From assembly GCA_016709495.1 (NCBI GenBank), contig JADJMS010000019.1:1-64000 (forward strand): DNA of 64,000 bases. The letters are read 5' to 3'. Shown one piece after another: positions 39,057-49,112 of the stretch. The notes under the pieces are model-generated. The model was not told the origin of the DNA. It worked only from the letters and a program-made list of their open reading frames with translations, and made no database searches. The DNA is from Candidatus Dechloromonas phosphorivorans. GTDB taxonomy: Bacteria; Pseudomonadota; Gammaproteobacteria; Burkholderiales; Rhodocyclaceae. Each line of letters opens with the position of its first letter. Positions within the stretch are counted from its first letter, which is position 1. A program made the translations under genes and the position numbers.

Positions 39057-40777
39057 ACAAATACAATTTTCTGGCCTTGCGCCACCACCTTCTGCTCTGC
39101 TTCGTTGCAGGCCCCCTGCTCTCTCCTTACGCTTTTTCGGCTGACCCGATTGATCATTTGAACGTTCAGGAACCCGATGTTCCCGCTTACCTGCCGAAAA
39201 ATCCCGTCATCCCCTTCCGCTTGCCCCCGCTACCTTCTGCCCCCCCGGAATCGGGTGCGCTGCCAGGCAGTGGCGGCGAGTCATTTTTCGTCAAACGTAT
39301 TTTGTTTCGTGGCAATGCCGTTATTCCCTCAAGCGATCTGGAGGCCATCTCTGCCGCATATGCCGAGCGTCACCTGGATAAAGGCGATATTGAAGCGCTC
39401 CGCCAGAAATTGAGCCATTACTACGTTGAGCGTGGTTATGTGAATTCCGGGGCCTTGCTGGGTGAGGATGCCTTGGTCGGCGAGACGCTGACCTTCCAGA
39501 TTGTCGAAGGACGGCTGAAAACGCTGCGTCTACAAGGACTGGAAGGTTTGAACCAGGCCTATGTGGCGGGCAGGCTGATCAAGGACAAGGATGAGACGCT
39601 GAATGTCGATACTTTGCGCGAACGCTTCCAGCTCCTGCTTGACGATCTCTTGTTCAAGCGCATGAATGCCCGGTTGATGCCGGACTTGCACCTCGGCGAG
39701 GCAATTCTCGACATCGATGTGGTACGTGCCCGACCTTACCAGTTGTCTGTCTTCGCCAATAACTACCGGCCCCCATCGATTGGCGCCAATGCCCTCGGGA
39801 TTTCCGGCTGGATACGCAATCTTTCGGGTTACGGGGATGTACTGGATGCTAGCCTGCAGAATTCGCTCCCTGACGGGGAAAGCCCGCGCTTCAGCATTGG
39901 CTGGCGTCTTCCGCTCAACCAGCGGGGCACCCAGTTTGCGCTACAGGTCGAGCGCGGGCGCTCATCGGTAGTCGAAGAGCCGGTTGCCATCCTCGATATC
40001 AAGAGCCACCTCGACACCATGGATCTCGGGTTGAGCCAGACAGTTCTGGAAAGCCTCCAGCACAAGATCACGCTCGGCATCGACCGGGTATGGCGGAAAA
40101 ACCGCACGACCCTGCTCGGTGAGCCCTTTTCCTTTACCCAGGGCGAGCCGGACGGCGTAACCAAGGTCACGGCCTGGCGTTTCTGGCAGGAATACAGCCA
40201 CCGTTCCGAAAATCAGGTGCTTGCCCTGCGTTCGACTTTCACCTCTGCCCAGAACAATCTGCAGAACAGCGCAGGGCTGCCGCCTGGTGGTGCGCCACAA
40301 CCCAATACTGAATACACACTGTGGCTCGGCCAGGGGCATTACGCCCGGCAGATGCTTGGCCAGGGAGCGCAAGTCATCCTGCGTGGCAACCTCCAACGCA
40401 CCTCGGACACTCTTTTGCCACTTGATCGCATGTCGATCGGCGGCATCCATACGGTTCGCGGCTATCGCGAAAACCAAGTGCTGGCTGACAATGGCAGCAT
40501 CATCAATCTTGAGTTCGACTACCCACTGCTGCGCCACCAGGGCAAGGAACTAAATCTCGCCCTGATTCCTTTCTATGACTGGGGGCATGGCCGAAATTTC
40601 GGCAACAGTGCCGTCACACTTTCATCGGCGGGCCTCGCTGCCCGTGTGGGCTGGCAGAAATTCAGCCTCGATCTCGTGCTTGCCAGACGGCTCGTACATC
40701 CAGAGTCAGTAAACAGAACCGGCGGCACCTTGCAGGACCATGGGGTTCACTGTCAAATTACCTATAACTTTTTTTAA
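39053..40777 (+). CDS. TpsB outer-membrane transporter (ShlB/FhaC family)
   Basis: A 574-residue Omp85-superfamily pore that exports the adjacent TpsA. It has a signal peptide (LLLCFVAGPLLSPYAFS), a Pro-rich linker, two POTRA domains (FFVKRILFRGNAVIPSSDL; LTFQIVEGRLKTLRLQGL) and a 16-strand barrel containing the VRGYREN motif and a final aromatic residue (ITYNFF). The ATG at 39053 overlaps the tpsA stop. With tpsA and CHAT it forms a tightly coupled three-gene operon; the order A then B is standard. Confidence 0.93.
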   Translation: MNKYNFLALRHHLLLCFVAGPLLSPYAFSADPIDHLNVQEPDVPAYLPKNPVIPFRLPPLPSAPPESGALPGSGGESFFVKRILFRGNAVIPSSDLEAISAAYAERHLDKGDIEALRQKLSHYYVERGYVNSGALLGEDALVGETLTFQIVEGRLKTLRLQGLEGLNQAYVAGRLIKDKDETLNVDTLRERFQLLLDDLLFKRMNARLMPDLHLGEAILDIDVVRARPYQLSVFANNYRPPSIGANALGISGWIRNLSGYGDVLDASLQNSLPDGESPRFSIGWRLPLNQRGTQFALQVERGRSSVVEEPVAILDIKSHLDTMDLGLSQTVLESLQHKITLGIDRVWRKNRTTLLGEPFSFTQGEPDGVTKVTAWRFWQEYSHRSENQVLALRSTFTSAQNNLQNSAGLPPGGAPQPNTEYTLWLGQGHYARQMLGQGAQVILRGNLQRTSDTLLPLDRMSIGGIHTVRGYRENQVLADNGSIINLEFDYPLLRHQGKELNLALIPFYDWGHGRNFGNSAVTLSSAGLAARVGWQKFSLDLVLARRLVHPESVNRTGGTLQDHGVHCQITYNFF

Positions 40778-41066
40778 GTATCAGAATATGCAAAATTGAT
40801 TTGGCGACTGCTCCTACTCTGTACCTCACTGAAGCTATCGGTCGATTGCTCATACAACAGCTAATTCAGACTAACGACCTACGCATCACCGGTCATTGGT
40901 GCCCTGCCGGTTGCCATCGTTGATACTGCGCTGGTCGTCAAGGTGTTTTTTCCGATCTGGCAGACCAAGACTGAAACGGCAACCCGACTGCAGGCGAACG
41001 ATTTTACATTAAACGTTGAAGCCGGCCTTTTCGATTAAAATGCTTTCTTTCCCGCCGGATTCACCC
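40778..41066. other. Intergenic stretch with a possible membrane-protein remnant
   Basis: No complete gene. From about 40866 to 41038 one plus-strand frame encodes VIGALPVAIVDTALVVKVFF, a plausible membrane helix, then a short soluble tail and a stop, without a start codon. It could be the end of a deleted gene. No terminator was recognised after tpsB. Confidence 0.3.
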
Positions 41067-41830
41067 ATGAGCACCGATCTTTCGATTGCCCCGCACAGCC
41101 TCTCCATCGTCGTCCCGTTTTACAACGAGGAAGAAAACATCGCGCCGCTGGTCAAGCGCGTGCACGAGGCGCTGGTCGGCTATGAATATCCGTGGGAACT
41201 GGTGCTGGTGGATGACGGCAGCAGCGACGATACGGTGTTGCGCGCCGTGCAGTCGGCCAGGAATACGGCCCGCACGTGCGGATTGTCGAACTGACCCGCA
41301 ATTTCAAACAGACTGCCGCGAAAGCCTTCCGAGGCAGCGTTATCAAGAGCGTCCGCCTGTACGGCGAAATGCACCGCTTCATCCCGGCCTGGCTGGCCAC
41401 CGTGACGACACCGCGCCGTATCGCGCAAGAACCGACGACGCACCATGCACGTACCGCCGGTGTTTCAAAATATGGCATTTCGCGCACCTTCCGCGTCATT
41501 CTTGACTTGATTGCCGTCTATTTCTTCATGCGCTTCCGCGCCCGCCCCGGCCATTTCTTTGGTGGCATCGGCCTGGGCATGACGGCGATTTCCGGCCTGA
41601 TCATGACCTGGCTGGCCTGGGTCAAATTTGGCCTTGGCGAGAATATTGGCGGACGCCCCCTGTTGATTGTTGCCATCGGCGGCCTGATCGCTGGCGTGCA
41701 CTTCATCACCACTGGTGTCCTGGCCGAATTGATGGCCCGCATTTACTTTGAATCCGGCACTAACCGTTCCTATTCGGCACGCCCCGAACGTTCCCTGGCG
41801 GCGGATGAAGGCTGGCACAAATTAGCGTGA
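41067..41830 (+). pseudogene. GT2 polyprenyl-phosphate glycosyltransferase, frameshift and deletion
   Basis: GtrB/ArnC/DPM1-like enzyme that loads a sugar on undecaprenyl phosphate. The start has SLSIVVPFYNEEENI and VLVDDGSSDDT. One A is missing near 41262 (frame change before HVRIVELTRNF). A second lesion at about 41319-41323 joins NFKQTAA directly to KAFRGSVIKS; relatives have about 75-80 residues here, including the catalytic DGDLQ motif. The C-terminal two membrane helices (VILDLIAVYFFMRF and a later pair) are intact. It overlaps the GT39 gene by 4 bases. Confidence 0.8.
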
Positions 41831-43288
41831 ATGTCTCGGTCGACGCCAGAAACGGCGTCAAATTATTGCTTGGCCTGAGCGCCGCCCTGCTCGCCTGGCG
41901 CTTCTGGGTTGTGCAACAGCTAGGCATCACGCTCTACATCGACGAAGCGCAATACTGGACCTGGGCGCAACATCTCGACTGGGGTTACTTCTCCAAGCCG
42001 CCCGGCATTGCCGGGCTGATCGCCCTGTCCACCTCATTGTTTGGCGATGGCATACTCGGCGTCAAAGCCCTCGCCATGCTGTGTTACCCGCTTGCCGCGG
42101 CGGCTTGCTGGGCCATCGCCCACCGCCTCTACGACGCACGCACCGCCTTCTGGTCGGCTCTGGCCGTACTCACCCTGCCGATGTTTTCCTGGCTCGGCCT
42201 GTTTGTCTCAACCGATGCATTGCTCACCCTCTTCTGGGCACTCGCCCTGCTCGCCTATCTGCGTGCGCTGGACAGCGATGCCTGGGCTGACTGGCTGTTG
42301 CTTGGCGTCGTCTGCGGCCTCGGCCTACTTTCCAAATACACCATGGCTGCCTGGCTGGGTGCCGCCTTTCTGCACCTCATCGCCTTTCATCGCACTCGCC
42401 TGAGCTCAGCCAAACCGTGGGCAGCGGCGGCACTGGCGCTGCTCATTCTGGCCCCGAATATTTACTGGAACTTCACCCACGACTTCCCGACGCTGCGCCA
42501 TACGGCAGACATCACGGTGAACAAGAAAGCCGGCGGCGGCTTCGCGGCGCTTGGCGAATTCTGGGCCGCGCAATGGATTTCCTTCGGCCCGATACTGGGC
42601 AGCGTGTTCTTCATTCTGCTAGCGCAAGTCAAGAAAAGCTGGCGCGACGAGCGTAGCCGGCTGCTACTTTGGTTCACCCTGCCGCTCTGGGCCATCGTTT
42701 CGGCCCAAGCCATGAAGAGCAGCGCCAATGCTAACTGGGCCGCCCCCGCCTTCGCCCCGGCAGCCATTGCCGTAGTCGCCTGGCTGCTGCAGCGCGAGAA
42801 AAAACGCCTGCTGATCGCTGCGCTCGGCCTGAACATTTTGCTGGTCGCCGTGGTTTATCACTGGCAAAACCTGCTTGTTGCGGTCAACGTCGAAAACCCG
42901 GCAAAAAATGAGCCCCTTCACCCGCGCCAAAGGCTGGGACGAACTGGGCAAACAACTCAAACCGGTCATCCAGGCCTACCCTGGCACCGTGCTCATCGCC
43001 GACAACCGCACCCTGCTCGCGCACATGCTCTACGAACTGCGCGACATCAAGCCAGCCGCCGCCAGCTGGAACCCAAGCGGCGTTGCCAGCGATCACTATA
43101 AGCTGACCACCGACCTGCGGCCGTGGGTTGGCAAGGATGCGATCCTGATCACGCAAGACCCGCCCGGTGATGATTTCACCCAGCGTTTTGCCAGCATCGA
43201 GCAACTGCCAACGCTGAGCGCGCCGCTCGACGCGCAGACCTCCCGCAACATGGATGTGTACCTGCTCCGTGGCTTCAAGGGCTACTGA
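41827..43288 (+). pseudogene. ArnT-like GT39 glycosyltransferase, frameshifted
   Basis: Integral-membrane glycosyltransferase of the PMT/ArnT type: LYIDEAQYWTWAQHLDWGYF carries the catalytic acidic motif, followed by SKPPGIAGLIALS, many helices, and LLSKYTMAAWLGA. It should transfer a sugar from a polyprenyl-phosphate donor to a periplasmic acceptor, probably lipid A or another envelope glycolipid. The frame breaks in a run of six A (42903-42908); one more base restores the periplasmic C-terminal part to 43288. It is coupled to the GT2 gene, its likely donor supplier. Confidence 0.85.
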
Positions 43289-43949
43289 GTTTCGTTGGGC
43301 GCTAATTGCCTGCGGCCTGCTGGCCGCGCTCTTTATCGCCTTACCGCAGATTGATCTCGCTGCCAGCGGCCTGTTTTACCGGGGCGCAGGGCATTGGGCA
43401 CTGAATCGGGAAGACCTCTGGCTGGCAATACCCTACCGCGGACTACCGTGGCTCGGGCAAGGACTGCTGGTCGCTCTGCTCTTACTCTGGCTGGGCAGCT
43501 TTATCCCACAACTGGCCAAGCTCAAGGCGCGACGTGCCCTGTTCGGCTTTCTGCTGAGCGGCGCGCTGCTTGGCCCGATTCTGCTGGTCGATGCCACGCT
43601 CAAGGAACATTCGGGACGCACACGGCCAGTCAATATCGAGCAATTCGGTGGCAACAAGCAATTCACACCAGCCTTTATTCCCGCCGATCAGTGCTCGCAA
43701 AACTGCTCTTTCGTCAGCGGCCATGTGGCGACCGCTTCGTTCATCATGGCTTTCGGCTGGCTCGGCGCACCAGCCGTTCGCCGGCGCTGGCTGCTGGCCA
43801 GCATGGCCTTTGGTGGGCTGTTTGCGCTGGTACGCATGGTACCGGGCGGGCACTTCCTGTCCGATACCATCTTTGCCTGGTTCGCGACTTATTTCAGCCT
43901 GTGGTTTACCGAATGGCTGTTCAGGCGCTTGGGCTGGCTGCCGGATTAA
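43254..43949 (+). CDS. PAP2-family membrane phosphatase
   Basis: Membrane lipid phosphatase with the three PAP2 motifs: KEHSGRTRP, SFVSGHVA and RMVPGGHFLSDTIF. About six membrane helices. It may recycle undecaprenyl pyrophosphate or remove phosphate from lipid A, and fits the preceding glycosyltransferase pair as the third member of an envelope-glycolipid operon. The start is uncertain: ATG 43254 overlaps the GT39 end by 35 bases, while a GTG at 43269 is also possible. Confidence 0.88.
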   Translation: MCTCSVASRATEFRWALIACGLLAALFIALPQIDLAASGLFYRGAGHWALNREDLWLAIPYRGLPWLGQGLLVALLLLWLGSFIPQLAKLKARRALFGFLLSGALLGPILLVDATLKEHSGRTRPVNIEQFGGNKQFTPAFIPADQCSQNCSFVSGHVATASFIMAFGWLGAPAVRRRWLLASMAFGGLFALVRMVPGGHFLSDTIFAWFATYFSLWFTEWLFRRLGWLPD

Positions 43950-43950
43950 C

Positions 43951-43967
43951 TGTGCGTTAGCGCACAG
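43951..43967. promoter_or_regulatory. Crp-type palindrome, site A
   Basis: TGTGCGTTAGCGCACAG, a perfect TGTGC-N6-GCACA dyad, 126 bp before the hybrid-kinase frame at 44094. It shares a consensus with five other intergenic sites in this window. It could instead be a hairpin after the PAP2 gene, but no T run follows. Confidence 0.6.
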
Positions 43968-44093
43968 AGTGCAAATAAAACTTCAGCGATGATTGGCCTA
44001 TGCAGCCTGGAAACTCCCTGCATTAATGGATTGCGGCAACAAACAGGCAAAGCAATTAATTTCGGGCGCAGGATGAGCGTATAAGTAAGCACA

Positions 44094-47000
44094 GTGCTGC
44101 TCGCGTCCGCGACCTGCAAAAACTTGTGCGTTTTATTAGAGGTCGGCCATGCCCGCAAAAAATTCAACTCGGTTTATGACGAAATTGCATCTGTTACGGT
44201 CAACGGCCAATTTCGCTTGAAAAATTCCAACCGGTCCATTGCATTACTATTATCTGCTGTCCTGTTGATTGCACTGGCAGCGACGGTGTCTTTCCGGGCT
44301 ATTGGTCAAATGGAGGTGGCTGCTGAGGCGCGTAGTCACACTCGACATATCATCAACACGGCTGAAGGTATGCTTTTCCAACTGCTGGATGCTGAAACCG
44401 GCCAACGCGGTTTTGCCCTGACCGGTGATGAGGCCTTTCTTGAGCCTTATTTGTCGGGGCGTGAGCAGATTTCTGACTATTTTGCTGATTTGCGCCACAA
44501 GGTTCGGATTCAAGCAAGTCAAACTCATCTCGATACCTTGTCACCATTGATCGACAACAAATTGGCTGAGTTGGCGCAGGTCATCGTGTTGCGCCAAAAA
44601 AGCCAATTGGCGGACGTATTGGCGCTGGTCAAGAGTGGCCACGGCAAACGCTTGATGGATGAAATTCGGTTCGAGATCAATGCCATGGTTCAGATTGAGG
44701 AGAGCGCGCTGGCTCAACTCGAACTGGAATATCAATCGAGTATGCGCCTGCTGTTCTTCATTTTTCTCGGAGTCAGCTTGCTGGCGCTGCTATCTGTGCT
44801 TACGTTCGCCTATTTGATCTATTCCAAGAGCAAGGAACGTCTAAAGGATTTGCTGCATGTCGAAACCCGGCATTTGCTTGAACTGCAGGAAGCGATGAAT
44901 ACGCAGCTGCAACAAGCCAATAATGTGGCGCTGGAAAACGAGGAAAAGCTTGCTGTGACGCTGAGTTCAATTGGTGATGCGGTTATTGCAACCGATAACA
45001 AGGCGCGGGTGACATTGCTTAATCCTATTGCCGAGCAATTGACGGGCTGGACTCAGGCGGAAGCAAATGGTCGTTCCATCGATGAAATTTTCCACATCAT
45101 CAACAAAGAAACCCGCCAATTGGTGACCATTCCAGTCATGGAAACCCTGGAACACGGCACCATTCAAGGCTTGGCCAACCATACTGTGCTGATTGCCCGT
45201 GGTGGTCGTGAATATGATATTTCCGACAGTTGTGCACCAATTCGCAACCACGATGGGCTGTTGGTGGGGGCCGTGCTGGTTTTTCGCAATGTCACCGATG
45301 AATATGCAGTGCAGCATGCCTTATGCATTCAGCAGCTGGAACTTGAGGCACAAAACAACGAACTGCTGCAATCGCGGGCGGCGCTGGATGCCTCGCAGGC
45401 ACGCTATTTTGATCTCTATGATCGCGCGCCGGTTGGCTATCTTACCTTGAGCGAGTCGGGCTTGATCATTGAGGCCAACGTCTCTGCTGCTGTCTTGTTT
45501 GATATTGATCGAGAGGTTCTGGTCAAACAGTCGATCACGCAGTTTATCAACAAGGACGATATAGAAACTTACTACCAGTTGCGCAAACAGTTGATGGCAA
45601 CGGGCGATCCCCAGGCTTGCGAACTGCGCCTGCGCAAGTCAGCAGACGAACTGTTGTGGACGCATTTGTCGATCAGCAGCGCCCTTGATGCAGGCATGCC
45701 GGTAGTCCGCATGATGTTGACCGACATCAGTGCCCGCAAACATACTGAAGAGGCTTTTCTCAAGGCCGGGGCTTTGCAACAGGCAATTTTCAACAGCGCC
45801 AATTTTTCGAGTATTGCAACGGACGCCAGTGGCGTGATCCAGATTTTCAATGTTGGTGCCGAGCGCATGCTGGGTTATGCGGCAGCTGATGTGATGAACA
45901 AGATTACGCCAGCTGATATTTCTGACCCGCAGGAAGTGATCATCCGTGCAGAGGTCTTGAGCGTTGAGCTGGGTACGCCCATTTCACCGGGCTTTGAGGC
46001 GCTGGTCTTCAAAGCTTCGCGCGGCATTGAGGATATCTACGAGCTGACCTATATCCGCAAGGATGGCAGCCGCTTCCCGGCGGTTGTATCGGTCACTGCA
46101 CTGCGCGACGAGCAAAACACGATTATTGGTTACCTGCTGATTGGTACTGACAATACTGCCCGCAAGCTGATCGAGGAAGAAAGGGCGCAACTTGATCTGG
46201 CGCTGAAGGCCAAGAATCTGGAGCTTGAGAACGCCAGGGTGGTGGCGGATCAAGCCAATCTGGCGAAATCGGACTTTCTCTCCAGCATGAGCCATGAATT
46301 GCGCACGCCACTGGGGGCGATTCTCGGCTTTGCCCAACTGATCGAGTCCGGCACGCCACCGCCGACACCGAATCAGAAGCGCAGCATTGATCAGATACTT
46401 AAAGCTGGCTGGTATCTGCTCGAGTTGATCAACGAAATTCTCGATCTGGCGGTGATTGAATCCGGCAAGCTATCTTTGTCGATGGAATCGGTGTCACTGG
46501 CCGAGGTATTGCACGAATGCGAGGCGATGATCGAACCGCAGGCTGAAAAACGGAGCATTTGCGTGGTGTTTGCAAAGCCTGAACAAGACTATTTTGTCAA
46601 AGCGGATCGCACGCGAGTCAAACAGATACTTATCAATCTTCTATCCAATTCAATCAAGTACAACAAAACGGGTGGTACGGTGACCGTGATATGCAGTGTG
46701 AGTCACCCGGATTTGATTCAAATCAGCGTCCGCGATACTGGTGAAGGGCTTTCTACCGACTTGCTGGCGCAACTTTTTCAGCCATTCAATCGTCTTGGTC
46801 AGAAATCAAATGTAGAAGAGGGCACCGGTATTGGCCTGGTGGTATGCAAGCGCTTGGTTGAGTTGATGGCGGGCGAGATCGGTGTTGAAAGTACGGTCGG
46901 GATCGGCAGCGTGTTCTGGATCAAGCTGAAACTGACGGATGAACCAAAATCCAGCTTGCACGCAGACGATGCGGTGGTCCTTGATCGATTGCAGAATCAA

Positions 47001-47420
47001 GGCGGCGAACAGCGCTTCACCTTGCTTTATGTCGAGGACAACCCGGCGAATCTGATGCTGGTTGAAGATATTATCGCGCGCCGCCCGGATATCCGCTTGT
47101 TGAGTGCCAAGGACGGGAATGCAGGCGTTGCGCTGGCCCGCAAGGCACTACCAGATGTCATTCTAATGGACATTAACCTGCCCGGCATCACCGGAATCAG
47201 CGCACTGAAAATATTGGCGGATGACCAATTAACCGCCCACATCCCGGTCATTGCGCTGAGTGCCAATGCCATGCCGCGCGATATCGAACGGGGTTTGGCG
47301 GCAGGATTTATCGGCTATTTGACCAAACCGATCAAGATTGCCGAGTTCATGCAAACGCTGGATGCAACGCTCAAAATTGCCACTGGCAAATTGCCCGGTA
47401 CCCACATTGAGGAGGTGTGA
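44094..47420 (+). CDS. CHASE3-PAS hybrid sensor histidine kinase
   Basis: About 1108 residues. Order: membrane helix (ALLLSAVLLIALAATV), CHASE3 sensor (ETGQRGFALTGDEAFLEPY), second membrane helix, three PAS domains (about 295-410, 430-550, 560-680), HisKA with SHELRTPLGA (His near 732), HATPase with NLLSNSIKYN, DTGEGLS and GTGIGLVVCK, and a C-terminal REC domain with VILMDINLPG (Asp near 1024). It starts by GTG at 44094 or perhaps TTG at 44217, neither with a strong ribosome site. Its stop overlaps the next ATG, and a Crp regulator follows, giving a signalling operon. Confidence 0.92.
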   Translation: MLLASATCKNLCVLLEVGHARKKFNSVYDEIASVTVNGQFRLKNSNRSIALLLSAVLLIALAATVSFRAIGQMEVAAEARSHTRHIINTAEGMLFQLLDAETGQRGFALTGDEAFLEPYLSGREQISDYFADLRHKVRIQASQTHLDTLSPLIDNKLAELAQVIVLRQKSQLADVLALVKSGHGKRLMDEIRFEINAMVQIEESALAQLELEYQSSMRLLFFIFLGVSLLALLSVLTFAYLIYSKSKERLKDLLHVETRHLLELQEAMNTQLQQANNVALENEEKLAVTLSSIGDAVIATDNKARVTLLNPIAEQLTGWTQAEANGRSIDEIFHIINKETRQLVTIPVMETLEHGTIQGLANHTVLIARGGREYDISDSCAPIRNHDGLLVGAVLVFRNVTDEYAVQHALCIQQLELEAQNNELLQSRAALDASQARYFDLYDRAPVGYLTLSESGLIIEANVSAAVLFDIDREVLVKQSITQFINKDDIETYYQLRKQLMATGDPQACELRLRKSADELLWTHLSISSALDAGMPVVRMMLTDISARKHTEEAFLKAGALQQAIFNSANFSSIATDASGVIQIFNVGAERMLGYAAADVMNKITPADISDPQEVIIRAEVLSVELGTPISPGFEALVFKASRGIEDIYELTYIRKDGSRFPAVVSVTALRDEQNTIIGYLLIGTDNTARKLIEEERAQLDLALKAKNLELENARVVADQANLAKSDFLSSMSHELRTPLGAILGFAQLIESGTPPPTPNQKRSIDQILKAGWYLLELINEILDLAVIESGKLSLSMESVSLAEVLHECEAMIEPQAEKRSICVVFAKPEQDYFVKADRTRVKQILINLLSNSIKYNKTGGTVTVICSVSHPDLIQISVRDTGEGLSTDLLAQLFQPFNRLGQKSNVEEGTGIGLVVCKRLVELMAGEIGVESTVGIGSVFWIKLKLTDEPKSSLHADDAVVLDRLQNQGGEQRFTLLYVEDNPANLMLVEDIIARRPDIRLLSAKDGNAGVALARKALPDVILMDINLPGITGISALKILADDQLTAHIPVIALSANAMPRDIERGLAAGFIGYLTKPIKIAEFMQTLDATLKIATGKLPGTHIEEV

Positions 47421-48238
47421 TGCTTAGTCACTCGGAAATTCTTGAGGCCAGTATCCTGATCGTTGACGATCAGGAATCCAACATTCTTTTGCTTGAGCAA
47501 TTGCTCAGCGATGCCGGTTACACCCACGTCAGCTCGACGATGAATCCGCAGGAAGTCTGCGCCCTGCATCGGCACAATAGCTACGACTTGATCCTGCTTG
47601 ACCTGCAAATGCCGGTGATGGATGGCTTTCAAGTGATGGAAGGGCTCAAGACCAATACGACGGACGCCTACCTGCCGGTTTTGGTGCTCACTGCGCAACC
47701 CGGACACAAACTGCGTGCCTTGCAAGCCGGGGCCAAGGATTTCATCAGCAAACCGTTCGATCTGGTTGAAGTAAAAACGCGCATCCACAACATGCTGGAA
47801 GTGCGCCTGCTCTACAAGAAACTGGAAAACTACAGTAAAGAACTTGAGCAGACCGTTCTCGAAAGAACCGCCGAACTGCGCGAAAGCGAAGCGCGCTATC
47901 GCAGCCTGACTGAGCTTGCTTCCGACTGGTACTGGGAGCAGGACGAGGAAATGAATTTCACCAAGGTTTCCGGCCCGGTGCTGGAAATGCTGGGTATTCA
48001 GGTTGATAACCTGGCCGGTGATCACGGGGGCATATCGGATACCGGCTGGAACGAGGCCGAGCGTGCCTTGTTGCAGGAGCGGATTGCCGCGCGCCAGCCT
48101 TTTCTCGATTTTGTCTTCAGCCGGACCAATACCGATGGTTCGCAACAGCGCTTTCAGGTGAGCGGAGAGCCGATGTTCAATCGGTCCTCACGCTTCATCG
48201 GCTACCGTGGTATCGGTATCGAACTGACTGGCAAGTGA
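47420..48238 (+). CDS. Response regulator with REC and PAS domains
   Basis: A 272-residue protein: REC domain (SILIVDDQESNILLLEQLL; phospho-acceptor Asp in LILLDLQMPVMDG; Lys in FISKPFD), a coiled linker (ELEQTVLERTAELRESEARY) and one PAS domain to the end. No DNA-binding or enzymatic output is visible, so it may act as a relay or adaptor. The ATG at 47420 overlaps the kinase stop (TGATG). The next gene, a Crp/Fnr regulator, starts 10 bases after its stop. Confidence 0.88.
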   Translation: MLSHSEILEASILIVDDQESNILLLEQLLSDAGYTHVSSTMNPQEVCALHRHNSYDLILLDLQMPVMDGFQVMEGLKTNTTDAYLPVLVLTAQPGHKLRALQAGAKDFISKPFDLVEVKTRIHNMLEVRLLYKKLENYSKELEQTVLERTAELRESEARYRSLTELASDWYWEQDEEMNFTKVSGPVLEMLGIQVDNLAGDHGGISDTGWNEAERALLQERIAARQPFLDFVFSRTNTDGSQQRFQVSGEPMFNRSSRFIGYRGIGIELTGK

Positions 48239-48248
48239 GGGTTAAGTG

Positions 48249-48991
48249 ATGAACACTCCTCATAGCCCGAGTCAAAACCACCTGCTTGCCGCGTTGCCCA
48301 CGGCTGAATTTGAAGCCTTGGCAGGCACCTCGAACTGGTGCCGATGCGCCTCGGCCAAATGCTCTATGAACCGGGTGGGCAATTGCAGCATGCCTATTTC
48401 CCGACCACCTCCATCATCTCGCTGCATTACGTCATGGAGTCCGGCGACTCGGCTGAAACTGCGGGCGTCGGCAACGAAGGCATGCTCGGCGTTTCCCTGT
48501 TCATGGGCGGCGATACCACGCCAAGCTCGGCAGTCGTTCAGACGGCAGGCCACGCTTACCGGCTGGAGCGCCGTTTGCTCAAACAGGAATTCGAGCGTGG
48601 TGGCCTGCTGCAGAAATTATTGCTGCGCTATACCCAGGCATTGCTGACACAAATGGCGCAGACGGCGGTCTGCAATCGCCACCACTCGCTGGAACAGCAG
48701 CTATGCCGCTGGCTGTTGCTGACGCTTGATCGCTTGCCGAGCAATGAACTGGTGATGACGCAGGAGCTGGTCGCCAGCATGCTTGGCGTGCGACGTGAAG
48801 GCATTACTGTCGCCGCGGGTGATCTGCAGCGTGCCGGCTACATCAGTTACCGTCGTGGGCATATTGCGGTACTCAATCGTACCGGCCTGGAGACGCAAAG
48901 CTGCGAGTGCTACGCCGTAGTCAAGAAAGAATTGAAGCGCCTGCTATCCGATGTGCGATATCGCCAGGAAACGCCAGATCCGACAAAATGA
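48249..48991 (+). pseudogene. Crp/Fnr-family transcriptional regulator, frameshifted
   Basis: About 247 residues after correction. The first 26 (to EFEALAG) are in one frame; one base is missing near 48325, after which ELVPMRLGQMLYEPGGQLQH starts the cyclic-nucleotide-binding-like domain. The C-terminal winged helix has QQLCRWLLLTLDRL and a recognition helix VRREGITVAAGDLQRAG that keeps the Arg-Glu pair used by Crp to read TGTG, and ends LETQSCECYAVVKKEL. No Fe-S cysteine cluster at the N-terminus. Third gene of the kinase operon. It is the prime candidate to bind the TGTGC palindromes. Confidence 0.88.
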
Positions 48992-49112
48992 AACGAGTTG
49001 TACTTGCGCCAGCCCAGCCTTGCTGCAATTGTTTTGGCAGGAATTACACCTGCCGCTGATCAGTTCCCCATATTCATGCCTATGAACGCCTGGGGGTCGT
49101 CGCTGAAACAAA

